Source: Nonomuraea jiangxiensis (GTDB lineage Bacteria > Actinomycetota > Actinomycetes > Streptosporangiales > Streptosporangiaceae). From it: DNA of 64,000 nucleotides. The position numbers and the translations under genes are program-made. Shown in pieces: positions 1 through 8,355 of the stretch. The stretch covers positions 62,001-126,000 of the forward strand of contig NZ_FNDJ01000023.1 in NCBI RefSeq assembly GCF_900099965.1, given 5' to 3'. The first letter of the stretch is position 1. Each line of letters opens with the position of its first letter. Under the pieces are notes generated by a model. It was given only the letters and a program-made list of their open reading frames with translations. It ran no database searches and was not told the DNA's origin.

Positions 1-537
1 CCACAACACCTCGGCCGACAGCATCATCGGCCGGGTGCGGACCAGGCGGGCGTAGGAATCGCTGTAGGGGCGCTTGCTGATCAGCAGCAGCGAGACGAGC
101 GAGGCCAGCCGGCCGGCCAGCAACGCCGCGGCCTCAGATCCCCGCTGCACGCTCACTCCCAGGACGCCGACCCGTTCGGTGCCGCTCAGCAACGGCACCC
201 ATAGTCGCTGCGGCCCCTCGCCGGCCGACGAGGCAGGGACGCTCTCAGGAGCGGCGGGATCCATCATATGCCGGGCCTCGACGATCTCCACGCCGCGAAA
301 GGCGCGCCCGGCCATGGTGGCGTCGATCCGGATCGCCTCAAGCCGCTCGCCGTACACGTCGCGCTGCCCGGCCAAGGGCACCAGCAGCTGCTGCTGCAGG
401 TCAGCTACGTAGATCATCGTCTGAGAGAAGCCGGCCAGCCGTCCGTACGCGGCGACCAGGCCCGGCAGATCCTCCATCGCGGACAGCTGAGTGGCGTCCA
501 GCAGGCCGCCCAGCATCCGCTCACCATCACCCGTCAC
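1..537 (-). CDS. GAF-domain protein, N-terminal part (likely PP2C/SpoIIE-type phosphatase), cut by window edge
   Basis: Reverse-strand reading frame open from a GTG at 537 to the window edge (179 codons), with GGAGG seven bases upstream of the GTG. The visible protein is a sensor domain: a conserved start (GERMLGGLLDA), then a GAF-like fold with a YVADLQQQLLVPL strand and, near residue 120, LWVPLLSGTERVGVLGV, the usual GAF core. This arrangement is known from RsbU-like serine phosphatases that act on STAS proteins, and a STAS gene lies 1.1 kb away, so a C-terminal SpoIIE phosphatase domain is inferred; it is outside the window and not seen. Alternative: a GAF-only or GAF-kinase protein. Confidence 0.75.
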   Translation of the reverse strand, partial: MTGDGERMLGGLLDATQLSAMEDLPGLVAAYGRLAGFSQTMIYVADLQQQLLVPLAGQRDVYGERLEAIRIDATMAGRAFRGVEIVEARHMMDPAAPESVPASSAGEGPQRLWVPLLSGTERVGVLGVSVQRGSEAAALLAGRLASLVSLLLISKRPYSDSYARLVRTRPMMLSAEVLW

Positions 538-624
538 CTTGACGCCCTCCCCCTGGAGCCTCTCCCCTCACAATAGATCGTCTCCCCCATGCGGAACGAG
601 CTCCTTCAAGCGTGCTGACCAGGG

Positions 625-1647
625 CTAACGTCTCCCGGGCGTGCTGGGGCGGGTGCTGGTGCGCAGTGTGTGCTTGCCCGCCACCATGCGTGGGTGGCCG
701 AGGACGTCGGCGGGCTGCCAGTGCACGTGGGTGGCCCAGCCCAGGCGTTCGAACAGGTCAATGAGCGCGGCCGAGGGGTCGATCTGGCGGGAACCGCGGC
801 CGTGCCGGGCGCAGCCGGGCTGGCTGTGGTGGCCGTTGTGCCAGCTTTCGCCGAAGGACAGCAGGGCCAGCGGCCACAGGTCGGTGGAGCGGTCGTGGCG
901 GCGGGTGGTGTGCGGCCGCTCGCCGATCATGTGGCACAGGGAGTTGACGCTCCAGGTGACGTGCTGCAGCAGGGCGATGCGGACCAGGCCGGCCCAGATG
1001 AATGCGGTCAGCCCGCCGTACAGGCCGCCGCTGATCGCCCAGCCCGCCGCGAACGGCAGAAGCAGGGAGGCTGCGCACAAGGCGGGGAAGGCGCGCGAGA
1101 TCCGCAGCATGGCCGGATCATTGCGGAGCAGGTCGGGGGCATAACGTGTGGCCGAGGTGGGTTCGCTGGAAAACAGCCAGCCTAGGTGGGCGTGGGCCAG
1201 GCCGCGCAGTTGCCCTCCGAGGCCGGTGCCGTAGCGGTAGGGGGAGTGCGGGTCGCCCGGTTGGTCGGTGAAGGCGTGGTGGCGGCGGTGGACGGCCACC
1301 CAGTCGATGAGGTTGCCCTGGAAGCTCATCGACCCGGCCACGGCCAGGGTGACGCGCAGCCAAGGGCGGGCGGTGAAGGAACGGTGGGTCAGCAGCCGGT
1401 GGAAGCCGACCGTCACCCCCAGCCCGGTCACCACGTAGAAGACGGCGGCCAGCAGCAGGTCGGTGAGAGTGATTCCGCTTCCCCACGCCAGCCAGATGCC
1501 GGCGCCCAGCGCGAGGAACGGCGCGATGACGATCGCCGCGGTCAGCGTCACCGGGACGATACCGGCCCGCGCGGGCGCAGCGGGCCGGGGGAACGGCGCA
1601 TGGCCGTCATAGCCCGCCTCGGCGGCGGTGCGGGTGGCGGTCGGCAT
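625..1647 (-). CDS. acyl-CoA / fatty-acid delta-9-type desaturase
   Basis: 340-aa membrane di-iron desaturase that puts a cis double bond into acyl chains. All three histidine boxes are present: HRLLTH (residues 83-88), HRRHH (120-124) and HNGHH (270-274), with hydrophobic segments around 33-80 and 185-235. The ATG at 1647 was chosen because it lies five bases after the STAS stop and starts a normal-length protein; the open frame runs further upstream but there overlaps the STAS gene in another frame. Likely co-transcribed with the STAS and DUF5994 genes. The stress-signalling neighbours suggest membrane-fluidity adjustment, which is inference. Confidence 0.9.
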   Translation of the reverse strand: MPTATRTAAEAGYDGHAPFPRPAAPARAGIVPVTLTAAIVIAPFLALGAGIWLAWGSGITLTDLLLAAVFYVVTGLGVTVGFHRLLTHRSFTARPWLRVTLAVAGSMSFQGNLIDWVAVHRRHHAFTDQPGDPHSPYRYGTGLGGQLRGLAHAHLGWLFSSEPTSATRYAPDLLRNDPAMLRISRAFPALCAASLLLPFAAGWAISGGLYGGLTAFIWAGLVRIALLQHVTWSVNSLCHMIGERPHTTRRHDRSTDLWPLALLSFGESWHNGHHSQPGCARHGRGSRQIDPSAALIDLFERLGWATHVHWQPADVLGHPRMVAGKHTLRTSTRPSTPGRR

Positions 1648-1652
1648 CCCGG

Positions 1653-1976
1653 TCACGCCATGACCGGGAAGCGGTGGTCCAGCCCGGTGATGCGCAGCAG
1701 CCGGGCCACGCGCGGGGGAACGCCGGTCAGGGCCAGCGTGATGCCTCGTGTCCGGGCACGGCCTTGCACGCCGATCAGCACGCCGATCCCGCCTGCCCCG
1801 CAGAAGGTGACCTGGGACAGATCCACGATGAGCAGGTCGGTGCTGTGGGCGAGGGTGTTGATCAGCCTCTGGCGCAGGCGGGCTGTGGTGAAGATGTCGA
1901 TGTCCCCTGACAGATGCACGAGGGTCGGCGCCGAGGCGCTGGCCCCGGCGAGCGGGGCGATGTCGATGACGGTCAT
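1653..1976 (-). CDS. STAS-domain protein (anti-sigma factor antagonist-like) lacking the phospho-serine
   Basis: 107-aa single STAS domain. AGGAGG sits eight bases before the ATG at 1976, deciding this start over an in-frame ATG 15 bases upstream. The fold is clear: VHLSGDIDIFTT (residues 20-31) and VDLSQVTFCGAGGIGVLI (51-68). In classic SpoIIAA/RsbV proteins the second segment reads F-x-D-S-S/T-G-L and the serine is phosphorylated by an anti-sigma kinase. Here it is F58-C-G-A-G-G-I, so the acidic residue and both serines are gone. It may act as a permanently unphosphorylated antagonist or have another binding role. Forms a tight pair with the desaturase. Confidence 0.85.
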   Translation of the reverse strand: MTVIDIAPLAGASASAPTLVHLSGDIDIFTTARLRQRLINTLAHSTDLLIVDLSQVTFCGAGGIGVLIGVQGRARTRGITLALTGVPPRVARLLRITGLDHRFPVMA

Positions 1977-2098
1977 GGAAGTCCTCCTCATGGGAGAAGC
2001 TGAAAGGTGATGAGATGCTTGCCGGCCGGAGATCGGCCCGCCGCCAGTACGGGCGGTGCCAGGACCGCTCGATCTGGCCGGCAGGCGGCACACCGGGG

Positions 2099-2686
2099 TC
2101 ATTCCGACGTTGCCGGCCGTCCCATGGATGGCTGCGCCACCTGCCCGATGAGCGACCCGCCCTCGTCCTCCCAGCGGGCCGAGCCGTCGGCCGTGGCATG
2201 CGGAGCGGGGCCGGCGGGCAGATGCGCGAGGGTGAGGATGGCGTCGATGCTCATGCCGGCGATGTCCTGGGCGGTGAGCTTGAGCGTGGCCTCGGCGGTG
2301 CCGGCGGCGGTGCCCGACGGGATGATCAGCAGGACGACCGGCTCGCCGGCGGCGAAGATGAGAGTGATCACCCGCGGGTCGGTGTGGCGGAACCAGCCGA
2401 TGCGGACCTGACGCCCGCGCGCGGGGATGCGGCGCGGGATGTTCTGCCACACATCACAGTGCAGGCCGATGCGGAGCGTGACCCGATCCAGCAGCCGGTC
2501 CGCGGCGGCGATGAGGCCGGGCAGTTCGGTGGCCGCGTCACGGGAGGAGGGCCACCAGGCCCCGTCCACCACAGCCAGTCTGTTCGGCACCGGGCGGAGA
2601 CTGAGCCGTAGCGCGGAATCGACCCGAGGGATCGCGGGCGAGGCGGGGCTGAGCGGTGCGGGTTGAGAAAGAAGTGTCGGCGTCAT
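2099..2686 (-). CDS. DUF5994 family protein
   Basis: 195-aa soluble protein of unknown function. The family signature is visible near residues 30-55: RLSLRPVPNRLAVVDGAWWP followed by SRDAATELPGLI; the middle holds IGWFRHTDPRVITLIF and VVLLIIPSGT, also typical. ATG at 2686 gives the family's usual length. DUF5994 genes commonly sit beside STAS and GAF regulators in actinomycetes, as here; the STAS start is 122 bases downstream, so one operon with the desaturase is plausible. Function unknown. The upstream 150 bases separate it from the divergent recombinase and contain a large inverted repeat. Confidence 0.8.
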   Translation of the reverse strand: MTPTLLSQPAPLSPASPAIPRVDSALRLSLRPVPNRLAVVDGAWWPSSRDAATELPGLIAAADRLLDRVTLRIGLHCDVWQNIPRRIPARGRQVRIGWFRHTDPRVITLIFAAGEPVVLLIIPSGTAAGTAEATLKLTAQDIAGMSIDAILTLAHLPAGPAPHATADGSARWEDEGGSLIGQVAQPSMGRPATSE

Positions 2687-2798
2687 GGTCGTCTGACCTG
2701 TCCAGGCCCCCGAAGAGGCCGGTGGTGGTTCGCCGGGGGCGACGCAGACCTGAATGCCAACGCTCGAAAAGACCTCGGTATCTTCATTGTACGGCATG

Positions 2799-2826
2799 AC
2801 TTCCGGAATTCGGCAATTCCGGAAGT
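2799..2826. repeat. perfect inverted repeat, 11-6-11 layout, next to recombinase gene
   Basis: Left arm ACTTCCGGAAT (2799-2809), six-base centre TCGGCA (2810-2815) and right arm ATTCCGGAAGT (2816-2826) form a perfect inverted repeat; pairing extends to 12 bases per arm with a four-base centre. A further half-site, ACTTCCGGAA, lies at 2841-2850 directly after the recombinase start codon, and a diverged copy (CTTCTGGAAACACG) at 2887-2900. The 11-6-11 geometry is that of XerCD/dif-type sites, so a recombination core site is possible; an autoregulatory operator fits equally well. There is no T-run, so it is not an ordinary terminator. Confidence 0.75.
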
Positions 2827-2837
2827 AAACTGAGGGG

Positions 2838-3842
2838 GTGACTTCCGGAAACACGCCCTCAGGGATCACGCAACCGGCCGGAGCAGCTTCTGGAAACACG
2901 GGCCGGTCGCGGGCCGTGCCACTCTCCGCCCCCCACGCCGCCGTCCTGGCCGGTTACACCGCCGCGCTCGCGCAGGCTCCGCTGGCCGGCTCCACCAAGA
3001 CCAAGTATGCCTCCCGGCTGCGAGGCTACCTGGCCTGGCTGGCCGACCAGGCCGACGCCGGCGCCCTGGACGGCGACCCGCTCACCGACCCCATCGCCGT
3101 CACCGGCGCCGTACGCGACTTCCGGCGGCATCTGAAGAACGGCCGCCGCGCCCCCAACACCATCGACACCTACCTGTCGGCCATCGACGACTTCTACACC
3201 CGCCGCGGCCTCGGCAAACCCCAGGCCCGCCGCGAACGAGACACCCGCCGCACCGCACCCCGCGCCCTGGACACCCGGCGCACCCGCCGCTACGTCCGCC
3301 ACGTCCAGCTCACCGCATCCCCACGCGACAAGGCCATCGCCCTGCTGCCCTACTACGCCGGCCTGCGCATCTCCGAGGTCGTCGGCCTCGACCTGGCCGA
3401 CGTCCGCCTCTCAGCCCGCAAGGGCGAACTACGCATCCGCGGCAAGGGCCGCGACGGCGGCAAGATCCGCCTGCTGCCCGTCCATGCGGACCTGCGCCAG
3501 GCCCTGATCGACTGGCTGGAGGCCCGCGCCGATTGGAAGGGGGCCGGCACCCACGCCGCGGTGTTCCTCAACCACCGTGGCGGCCGCCTGAGCGACCGCG
3601 CCGCCCGCGACATCATCACCGGCCTCGGCGACGCCGTCGGCCTGGGTGACGACCCCACCGAACCCTTCAGCCCGCACGTCCTGCGCCACACCTTCGCCAC
3701 CCAGCTCATCCGCGACGGCAAAGACCCCATCCTGGTCGCGGAACTCCTCGGTCACGGCTCGCTGGACACCACCCGCCGCTACGCCCTGCCGACCGAAGCC
3801 GACAAGGAAGCCGCCTTGGACGCCCTCATCACCGACCACTGA
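2838..3842 (+). CDS. tyrosine recombinase (XerC/D-like integrase)
   Basis: 334-aa site-specific recombinase that cuts and rejoins DNA through a 3'-phosphotyrosine intermediate. N-terminal SAM-like core-binding domain about residues 34-125; catalytic domain about 145-334. The full catalytic set is present: R177 (GLRISE), K203, H280 and R283 (HVLRHTFAT), H306 (LLGHGSLDTT) and the nucleophile Y315. Start is GTG at 2838. Length fits XerC/D or a small element integrase. It lies just right of an 11-6-11 inverted repeat. No transfer or phage genes follow, so either a solitary recombinase or the remaining end of an element. Confidence 0.92.
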   Translation: MTSGNTPSGITQPAGAASGNTGRSRAVPLSAPHAAVLAGYTAALAQAPLAGSTKTKYASRLRGYLAWLADQADAGALDGDPLTDPIAVTGAVRDFRRHLKNGRRAPNTIDTYLSAIDDFYTRRGLGKPQARRERDTRRTAPRALDTRRTRRYVRHVQLTASPRDKAIALLPYYAGLRISEVVGLDLADVRLSARKGELRIRGKGRDGGKIRLLPVHADLRQALIDWLEARADWKGAGTHAAVFLNHRGGRLSDRAARDIITGLGDAVGLGDDPTEPFSPHVLRHTFATQLIRDGKDPILVAELLGHGSLDTTRRYALPTEADKEAALDALITDH

Positions 3843-4012
3843 CCAGAGCAGCAAACCGGTTCGGAGTGGGTGCCGCGATTGTCACTCCCGTATCCCACCC
3901 CGGCTTGAGGGCACCGCGTCCGCGCCACGGTAGGCGAATGCGGAGGGCAACTGCCTACAGCGTTCGACCCTGGGCAGGGGCCCCTTGCGGATGCTGGCGA
4001 AAGGAGCCGGCC

Positions 4013-4273
4013 GTGCCTGAGAATGTCGCACTGATCATTCGATTCCACCTGATGGGCGGCGAAGACGTCTCCGTGATCAGCGGGGACTTCGACGGAGAGC
4101 CAGAGGCGGTGGCGGCGATCGCTCGTGCCATGGACGAGCGGCGCAGCCTGGTGTTGATGCGAGCGAGATATGATCGCGAAGCCGACGTGAACGGCATAGT
4201 CATCAACCTCGCCAACGTGGTGTCGGCGCGTGTGTCGAAGACAGACAGCGCCGAGGCGGGCCAGTACCTGTAG
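4013..4273 (+). CDS. small hypothetical protein (86 aa)
   Basis: Short frame from a GTG at 4013 with AAAGGAG eight bases upstream; codon use looks coding. The protein is soluble, mixed alpha/beta, with a charged middle (AIARAMDERRSLVLMRARYD) and ends in Tyr-Leu. I do not recognise a family. There is a strand-like pattern at both ends (ENVALIIRFHLM and NGIVINLANVVSARV), which suggests a small compact fold. It stands alone between the recombinase and a decayed NmrA-type gene; an association with the recombinase is possible but not shown. Confidence 0.6.
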   Translation: MPENVALIIRFHLMGGEDVSVISGDFDGEPEAVAAIARAMDERRSLVLMRARYDREADVNGIVINLANVVSARVSKTDSAEAGQYL

Positions 4274-4344
4274 CAGCGGGCGTGCCCGAACACGCCCTGA
4301 CAGTGGCCAGCCGGACGCGGTTGTCGACGATGGCACGTCGGTGA

Positions 4345-4707
4345 CCGAAGCAGCGGACCTCCGGTCAAACCGCGTACGCCGAAATCGAACGGGCAACGTC
4401 ACAGGTCATAGCGTCACTGCCCCTTTCTCTCGTACTTGGTCTGCCCCCCTACATCGCCGAGCAGGCGCTGAACCGGTCCGGGATGAACGTCGTCCATCTC
4501 CGCCCGACCCTCTTCCTGGAGTGGCTGCAGTACTTCTGGATCCTGCCCAAGCTGCGGGAGGGCGTCCTGTCCATGCCGGTGGGCAAGGGCACCAGTTCCC
4601 CCGTCGCCGCCGGCGACAACATCGAAAAGCTCACCGGCCGACGGTCGATGACCGTCGGTGAGTACGCCCGCGCACACGCCGGCCTCCTCACCGGCGTCAA
4701 CGTCTGA
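4345..4707 (+). pseudogene. remnant of an NmrA-like NAD(P)-binding protein
   Basis: Open frame without a credible start. From about 4453 it matches the middle of NmrA/atypical SDR proteins (IAEQALNRSGMNVVHLRPT then FLEWLQYFW and REGVLSMPVGKG). After SPVAAGD the sequence jumps directly to an NmrA C-terminal end (NIEKLTGRRSMTVGEYARAH). The N-terminal Rossmann glycine motif and roughly 60 internal residues are missing, so this is a deletion remnant. Part of a run of three damaged genes. Confidence 0.65.
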
Positions 4708-4719
4708 CCTGGTGATCCG

Positions 4720-5883
4720 GTGACCGTTGGCAACAGGGGTGGGGCGCTCCCCACCTCGCATGAAACCCGGGCGGGCACCCGGTCCAGGCAACGCCCCTAC
4801 CTGCCGCGCACCGTCGGGTTCGCCGGCATCTCGGCGGCGATGGTGGCGATCCTCGTCGCGGCCGGCGCCCCCACGCCGCTCCTGCCGGTCTACCAGAAGA
4901 ACTGGGGCCTGGCGCCCTGGCACCTGACGCTCGCGTTCGGTGTCTATGCCATCGCGCTGCTGATCGCGATCCTGGTGATCGGATCGCTGTCCGACCACGT
5001 CGGCCGGCGCTCACTCATGATCGCGGCGCTCGCGGTCGAACTCGCGGCGATGCTGGTGTTCCTGTTCGCGCCCTCGATCGGCTGGCTCATCGCCGCCCGC
5101 ATCATCCAGGGAGTCGCCACGGGAGCTGCCTCCAGCGCGCTCAGCGCCGCGGTCGTGAAACTCGCTCCCGAGCGTCACAAGAAGCTCGGCGCCCTGATGA
5201 CCGGCATGGCGCCCCTGGCGGGCCTGGGCATCGGAGCGCTCTTCGCGGGCATCCTCACCCAACTCGCCCCAGACCCCGTATACACGGTCTGGCTGGTCCT
5301 CGTCGTGGTCATGGCCATCGGGACCGTCCTCACCGTCTTCACCCCGGAGACCTCGTCCCGCAAGCCGGGCGCGCTGGCATCGCTGGTCCCGCGTGCCTCG
5401 GTGCCGCCCCAGGTACGCAGCCTGTTCGCAGCGACCATGCCCGTGGTGATCAGCGCGTTCATGACCATGGCGCTGTTCCTGGGCCTGGTCCCCATCGTGA
5501 TGGGTGCCGTGTTCGAGGCCAGAACCCCGCTCGTCGGCGCGTTGGCCGCATTCGTCGCCTTCGGCGCCGGAACCGCGGTGTCGGCGCTCACGACCCGTGT
5601 CCGGCCTCACCGGTTGAGGCTTGTCGGCGCCGGCGCGCTGGCGCTCGGCGCGGTCGTGTTCATCGCCGGCGTCGGCACCGGAACCCTGCCCCTCCTGTGG
5701 GCCGCCGCCGTTTCCGGCGGAGCGGGGCTCGGCGCGTCATTCTCGGGCGCGACCCGAGGACTCGTACCCGAAGTGAAAACCCACGACCACGCAAGGCCGT
5801 TCACGGCCATCTACCTGGTCGGCTATCTCGCCATGGGCATCCCCGCGATCATCGCCGGCCAGTTCGCCGGACCGTCGGCGTGA
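4720..5883 (+). CDS. MFS transporter, C-terminus lost by frameshift
   Basis: 387 aa, major facilitator superfamily drug:H+ antiporter type. About 11 hydrophobic helices; motif A-like loop SDHVGRRSLMI (about residues 92-102) between helices 2 and 3, and PLLPVYQKNW after helix 1 as in DHA1-type exporters. The frame ends at TGA 5881-5883 right after FAGPSA. The missing last helix follows at once in another frame (5884-5990), so one base appears lost near 5870. The GTG at 4720 has a poor ribosome site and overlaps no upstream gene. Substrate unknown. Probably non-functional or altered at the last helix if the shift is real. Confidence 0.75.
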   Translation: MTVGNRGGALPTSHETRAGTRSRQRPYLPRTVGFAGISAAMVAILVAAGAPTPLLPVYQKNWGLAPWHLTLAFGVYAIALLIAILVIGSLSDHVGRRSLMIAALAVELAAMLVFLFAPSIGWLIAARIIQGVATGAASSALSAAVVKLAPERHKKLGALMTGMAPLAGLGIGALFAGILTQLAPDPVYTVWLVLVVVMAIGTVLTVFTPETSSRKPGALASLVPRASVPPQVRSLFAATMPVVISAFMTMALFLGLVPIVMGAVFEARTPLVGALAAFVAFGAGTAVSALTTRVRPHRLRLVGAGALALGAVVFIAGVGTGTLPLLWAAAVSGGAGLGASFSGATRGLVPEVKTHDHARPFTAIYLVGYLAMGIPAIIAGQFAGPSA

Positions 5884-5990
5884 CGTCCATGGCGGTCGGC
5901 TTCGGCCTCGCCATCGCCATCGTGGCCATCGCCGGCGTGGTCGTCACCAGCACGTACGCGGCGCGGCACCGCAAGGCCCACGCGGTGTAG
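5884..5990 (+). pseudogene. out-of-frame last transmembrane helix of the preceding MFS gene
   Basis: Reading in the +1 frame from about 5873 gives VGVTSMAVGFGLAIAIV and then GVVVTSTYAARHRKAHAV before a TAG at 5988-5990. This is a typical helix 12 and basic tail for the MFS protein ending at 5883. Restoring one base near GGACCGTCGG (about 5868-5877) joins both parts into one protein of about 423 aa. Confidence 0.7.
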
Positions 5991-6040
5991 CACCACCTCC
6001 CTCACCGTCAGAAATCCGTCCGGAGAGAAAAGGAACACAA

Positions 6041-6746
6041 ATGACAACGCTGACCAACGCAACGGTCCTCGTCACCGGCGCCAATGGCGGACTCGGCACC
6101 GCCCTCGTCACAGCCGCCCTCGATCGAGGCGCCGGCCGCGTCTACGCTGCCGCGCGCAACCCGAAGGAATGGCACGATGAGCGCGTCGTGCCACTGCGAC
6201 TGGACCTGACCGACCCCGTCTCCATCGAACGCGCCGCGGGCGAGGCCGGCGACACCACCATCCTGGTGAACAACGCGGCCGTCCTCCCTCGAGGGGACCT
6301 GCTAAGCGCCCCGATCGACGACATCACGGCGACCATCGAGACGAACCTCATCGGCCCGATCCGCCTCACCCGCGCCCTCGCACCCGCGCTCCGATCGGCC
6401 AAGGGCGCGCTCGTCAACGTGGGCTCCGTCCTCAGCTGGCTCGCGATCGGCAAGGCCCACAGCGTCTCCAAAAGCCGGCCTGTGGATGGCGACGAACGCC
6501 TTGCGGCTCGAACTCGCACCCGACGGAGTGCAGGTGCTCAGTGCCTACTTCGGCCCCACCGACACGCCCATGCAAGCGGACAACCCCTCGCCCGACAAGC
6601 ACAAGCCCGCCGACGTCGTCGCGGCGGTGTTCGACGCTCTGGAGGCTGGCGAGCACGAAGTACTCGTCGATGACATGACCAAGGGCGTGCACGCCGCGCT
6701 CTCCCAGCCCGTCACCGCCCTGTACCCGGCTCTCGCATCGCGATAG
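6041..6746 (+). pseudogene. short-chain dehydrogenase/reductase, frameshifted
   Basis: The first part (ATG 6041) is a classical SDR: LVTGANGGLGTAL (residues 10-22) binds NAD(P), then LVNNAAVL and LVNVGSVLS. At the AAAA run 6470-6473 the frame breaks; removing one A continues with KAGLWMATNALRLELAPDG and FGPTDTPM to a TAG at 6746. The catalytic Tyr of YxxxK is also absent: four residues before the Lys stands His (HSVSK). Two lesions favour a true pseudogene over a sequencing slip. It follows the damaged MFS gene by 50 bases, with GGAGA in front of the ATG, and was probably its operon partner. Confidence 0.75.
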
Positions 6747-7077
6747 CTCGCCGGCAGCCCGGTGTGGTCGCTCACGGGCTCACAGCCGATCACACCGGGG
6801 CCGGTCCGCCCCGAGGTGGAGCGGGGGATTCGCCTTCCGCACCCGCCGGTTCGTATTGCGCCACCAGCTGCAAGCCCGCTGAGAGCGGACAGCCGTCGCG
6901 CCGTCGGGCGGCTGCACGCAGGAAGCCGCCCGTGCCGGTGTCGCGGACCCGAGCACCGAGGACGCCTCGCCGGAGGACTTCCTCCCGGCGTGCCCGAGAA
7001 GGCCTGAACCACTGTGGCTCCATCCCAGGAGGACGAAGCCAGGCAAGGATCTTCAGCGGTCTTCCGGGTACGACGAC
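6747..7077. other. 331-base stretch without a recognised gene
   Basis: Lies between the SDR pseudogene and the stop of the haloperoxidase. Short frames here have no family resemblance. A 9-base inverted repeat, CCCGGTGTG (6758-6766) with CACACCGGG (6791-6799) and a 24-base loop, begins just after the SDR stop and may be a transcription stop signal. Nothing else is seen. Confidence 0.4.
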
Positions 7078-8355
7078 TTACGAGAGCAGTCGTGCGGCGT
7101 GACGCAGAGTGTGGGCCGCGACCTGGCGACCCAGTGTCGCCCCGGCCTTGTCGGCGGAGCGGGTGTGGATGCCCGACCAGACCCGGGCGCCGACGTTCTC
7201 GTCGGTCAGGACCTTCCAGGTGGTGTAGGTCCGGGTGACTCCGGGCGCGGTCGGGCTCGTGAGCGCGAACGGTTCGCGGGAGTGGGCGCCGATCAACGAG
7301 GTCAGCACCTGCTCGGCGGCGCCGGAGTAGGTGTTGTGGCCGCTCGGGTAGTCGGGGTGCGAGGGTGTCGTGTGCAGCGGTGCCCAGGTCGGGTCCGAGG
7401 GGATGGAGGGGTGGCCGGTGTCGGCGGCGCGGAGCGCGGTGACCGGGCGCCATCTTTCGTAGGTGTATTTGGCATCTGAGGTGGCGATCTGGGTGTCCAC
7501 GAGGGCGACGTGGAAGAGCGCGACGAGCTCGGCCTGCCTTGACGTCTGCCATCGGGACTGGACGAGGGCGGCACGCAACACGCCGTTGTAGATGGTGAGT
7601 GAGGATCCCAGCCAGAACTGCGCGATGTCCGTCTGGGCTTGTGTGCGTTGGCTGCTGTTCAAGGCGCCGTAATCGCGCACTTCCTCAAGGTCGGCCCGGT
7701 ATTTCGGAGAGCCGAGCGCGGGAGGGGGCTCCGGCCGGAACCGGTCGGCGCGGCCCAGGAGGAACGGCCTGGCATACCTGGTGCCCGCCTGGGTGGCCGG
7801 CCCGAAAGCCGGCGGCGTGGGTTGCCAGACCCCGGGTGCGGCTTGGGGGACCGGGTACGGCGGGCTGACCGAGGCCGGGTCGAGACCGTCGCCGGCCCGT
7901 TCGGCGAGCAGCGCCGTCGCCTCCTCTGCTCCGGCCGCCACGCCGCGATCCTTGGACGGGCTAGCGGGGATGCGTGCCAGCGTCGCCGCGAAGGCCGCGT
8001 CGAGCTCGGCGGTGCGGGCCGGGATCAGGCCCGCTAGTGAGGTGTGGACCGCGGAGGCGAGCGCGGCGTCCTGGAAGGCGGTCTGGCGGGGTCCGGATCG
8101 CAGGGCGCGGGCGGCGGACAGCCAGCTGATCGCCCATGTGCGGCTGTTGGTGACCTGCGCGGAGGATCCGGCGGCGGCGATGGTGTCGGCGGTGACGTCG
8201 TACCATTCCACCGCCACGTCGACGCCACCCTGTTTCGGTGTCGGCCCGGTCGAAGCGGAGGCGGCTGTGCCGCAAAAGGCCGTGCTGGTGGCGAGCGCGG
8301 CCACGGTGACAGCGGAGCGCAACCGGGCTCGCGCAGAGGAGGAACGCTCTAACAA
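7078..8355 (-). CDS. secreted vanadium-dependent haloperoxidase-type PAP2 protein
   Basis: 425 aa. Signal peptide at the N-terminus (basic start, hydrophobic stretch, cleavage near SASTG at about 35). The C-terminal third has the PAP2/haloperoxidase oxyanion site in order: KYTYERWRPVTALR (Lys and Arg), PSHPDYPSGHNTYSGA (Ser-Gly-His) and ARVWSGIHTRSAD (Arg and His). These bind vanadate or phosphate in halide-oxidising enzymes or in lipid phosphatases. TTG at 8355 is used because it is preceded by AAAGGA and no in-frame ATG lies before the signal peptide. Substrate unknown; family assignment is good, halide use is inference. Confidence 0.85.
   Translation of the reverse strand: MLERSSSARARLRSAVTVAALATSTAFCGTAASASTGPTPKQGGVDVAVEWYDVTADTIAAAGSSAQVTNSRTWAISWLSAARALRSGPRQTAFQDAALASAVHTSLAGLIPARTAELDAAFAATLARIPASPSKDRGVAAGAEEATALLAERAGDGLDPASVSPPYPVPQAAPGVWQPTPPAFGPATQAGTRYARPFLLGRADRFRPEPPPALGSPKYRADLEEVRDYGALNSSQRTQAQTDIAQFWLGSSLTIYNGVLRAALVQSRWQTSRQAELVALFHVALVDTQIATSDAKYTYERWRPVTALRAADTGHPSIPSDPTWAPLHTTPSHPDYPSGHNTYSGAAEQVLTSLIGAHSREPFALTSPTAPGVTRTYTTWKVLTDENVGARVWSGIHTRSADKAGATLGRQVAAHTLRHAARLLS

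Noticed and set aside
3960..3995. GTTCGACCC-like segment resembling a tRNA T-arm
   Set aside because: No matching acceptor stem or anticodon arm in the flanking bases.
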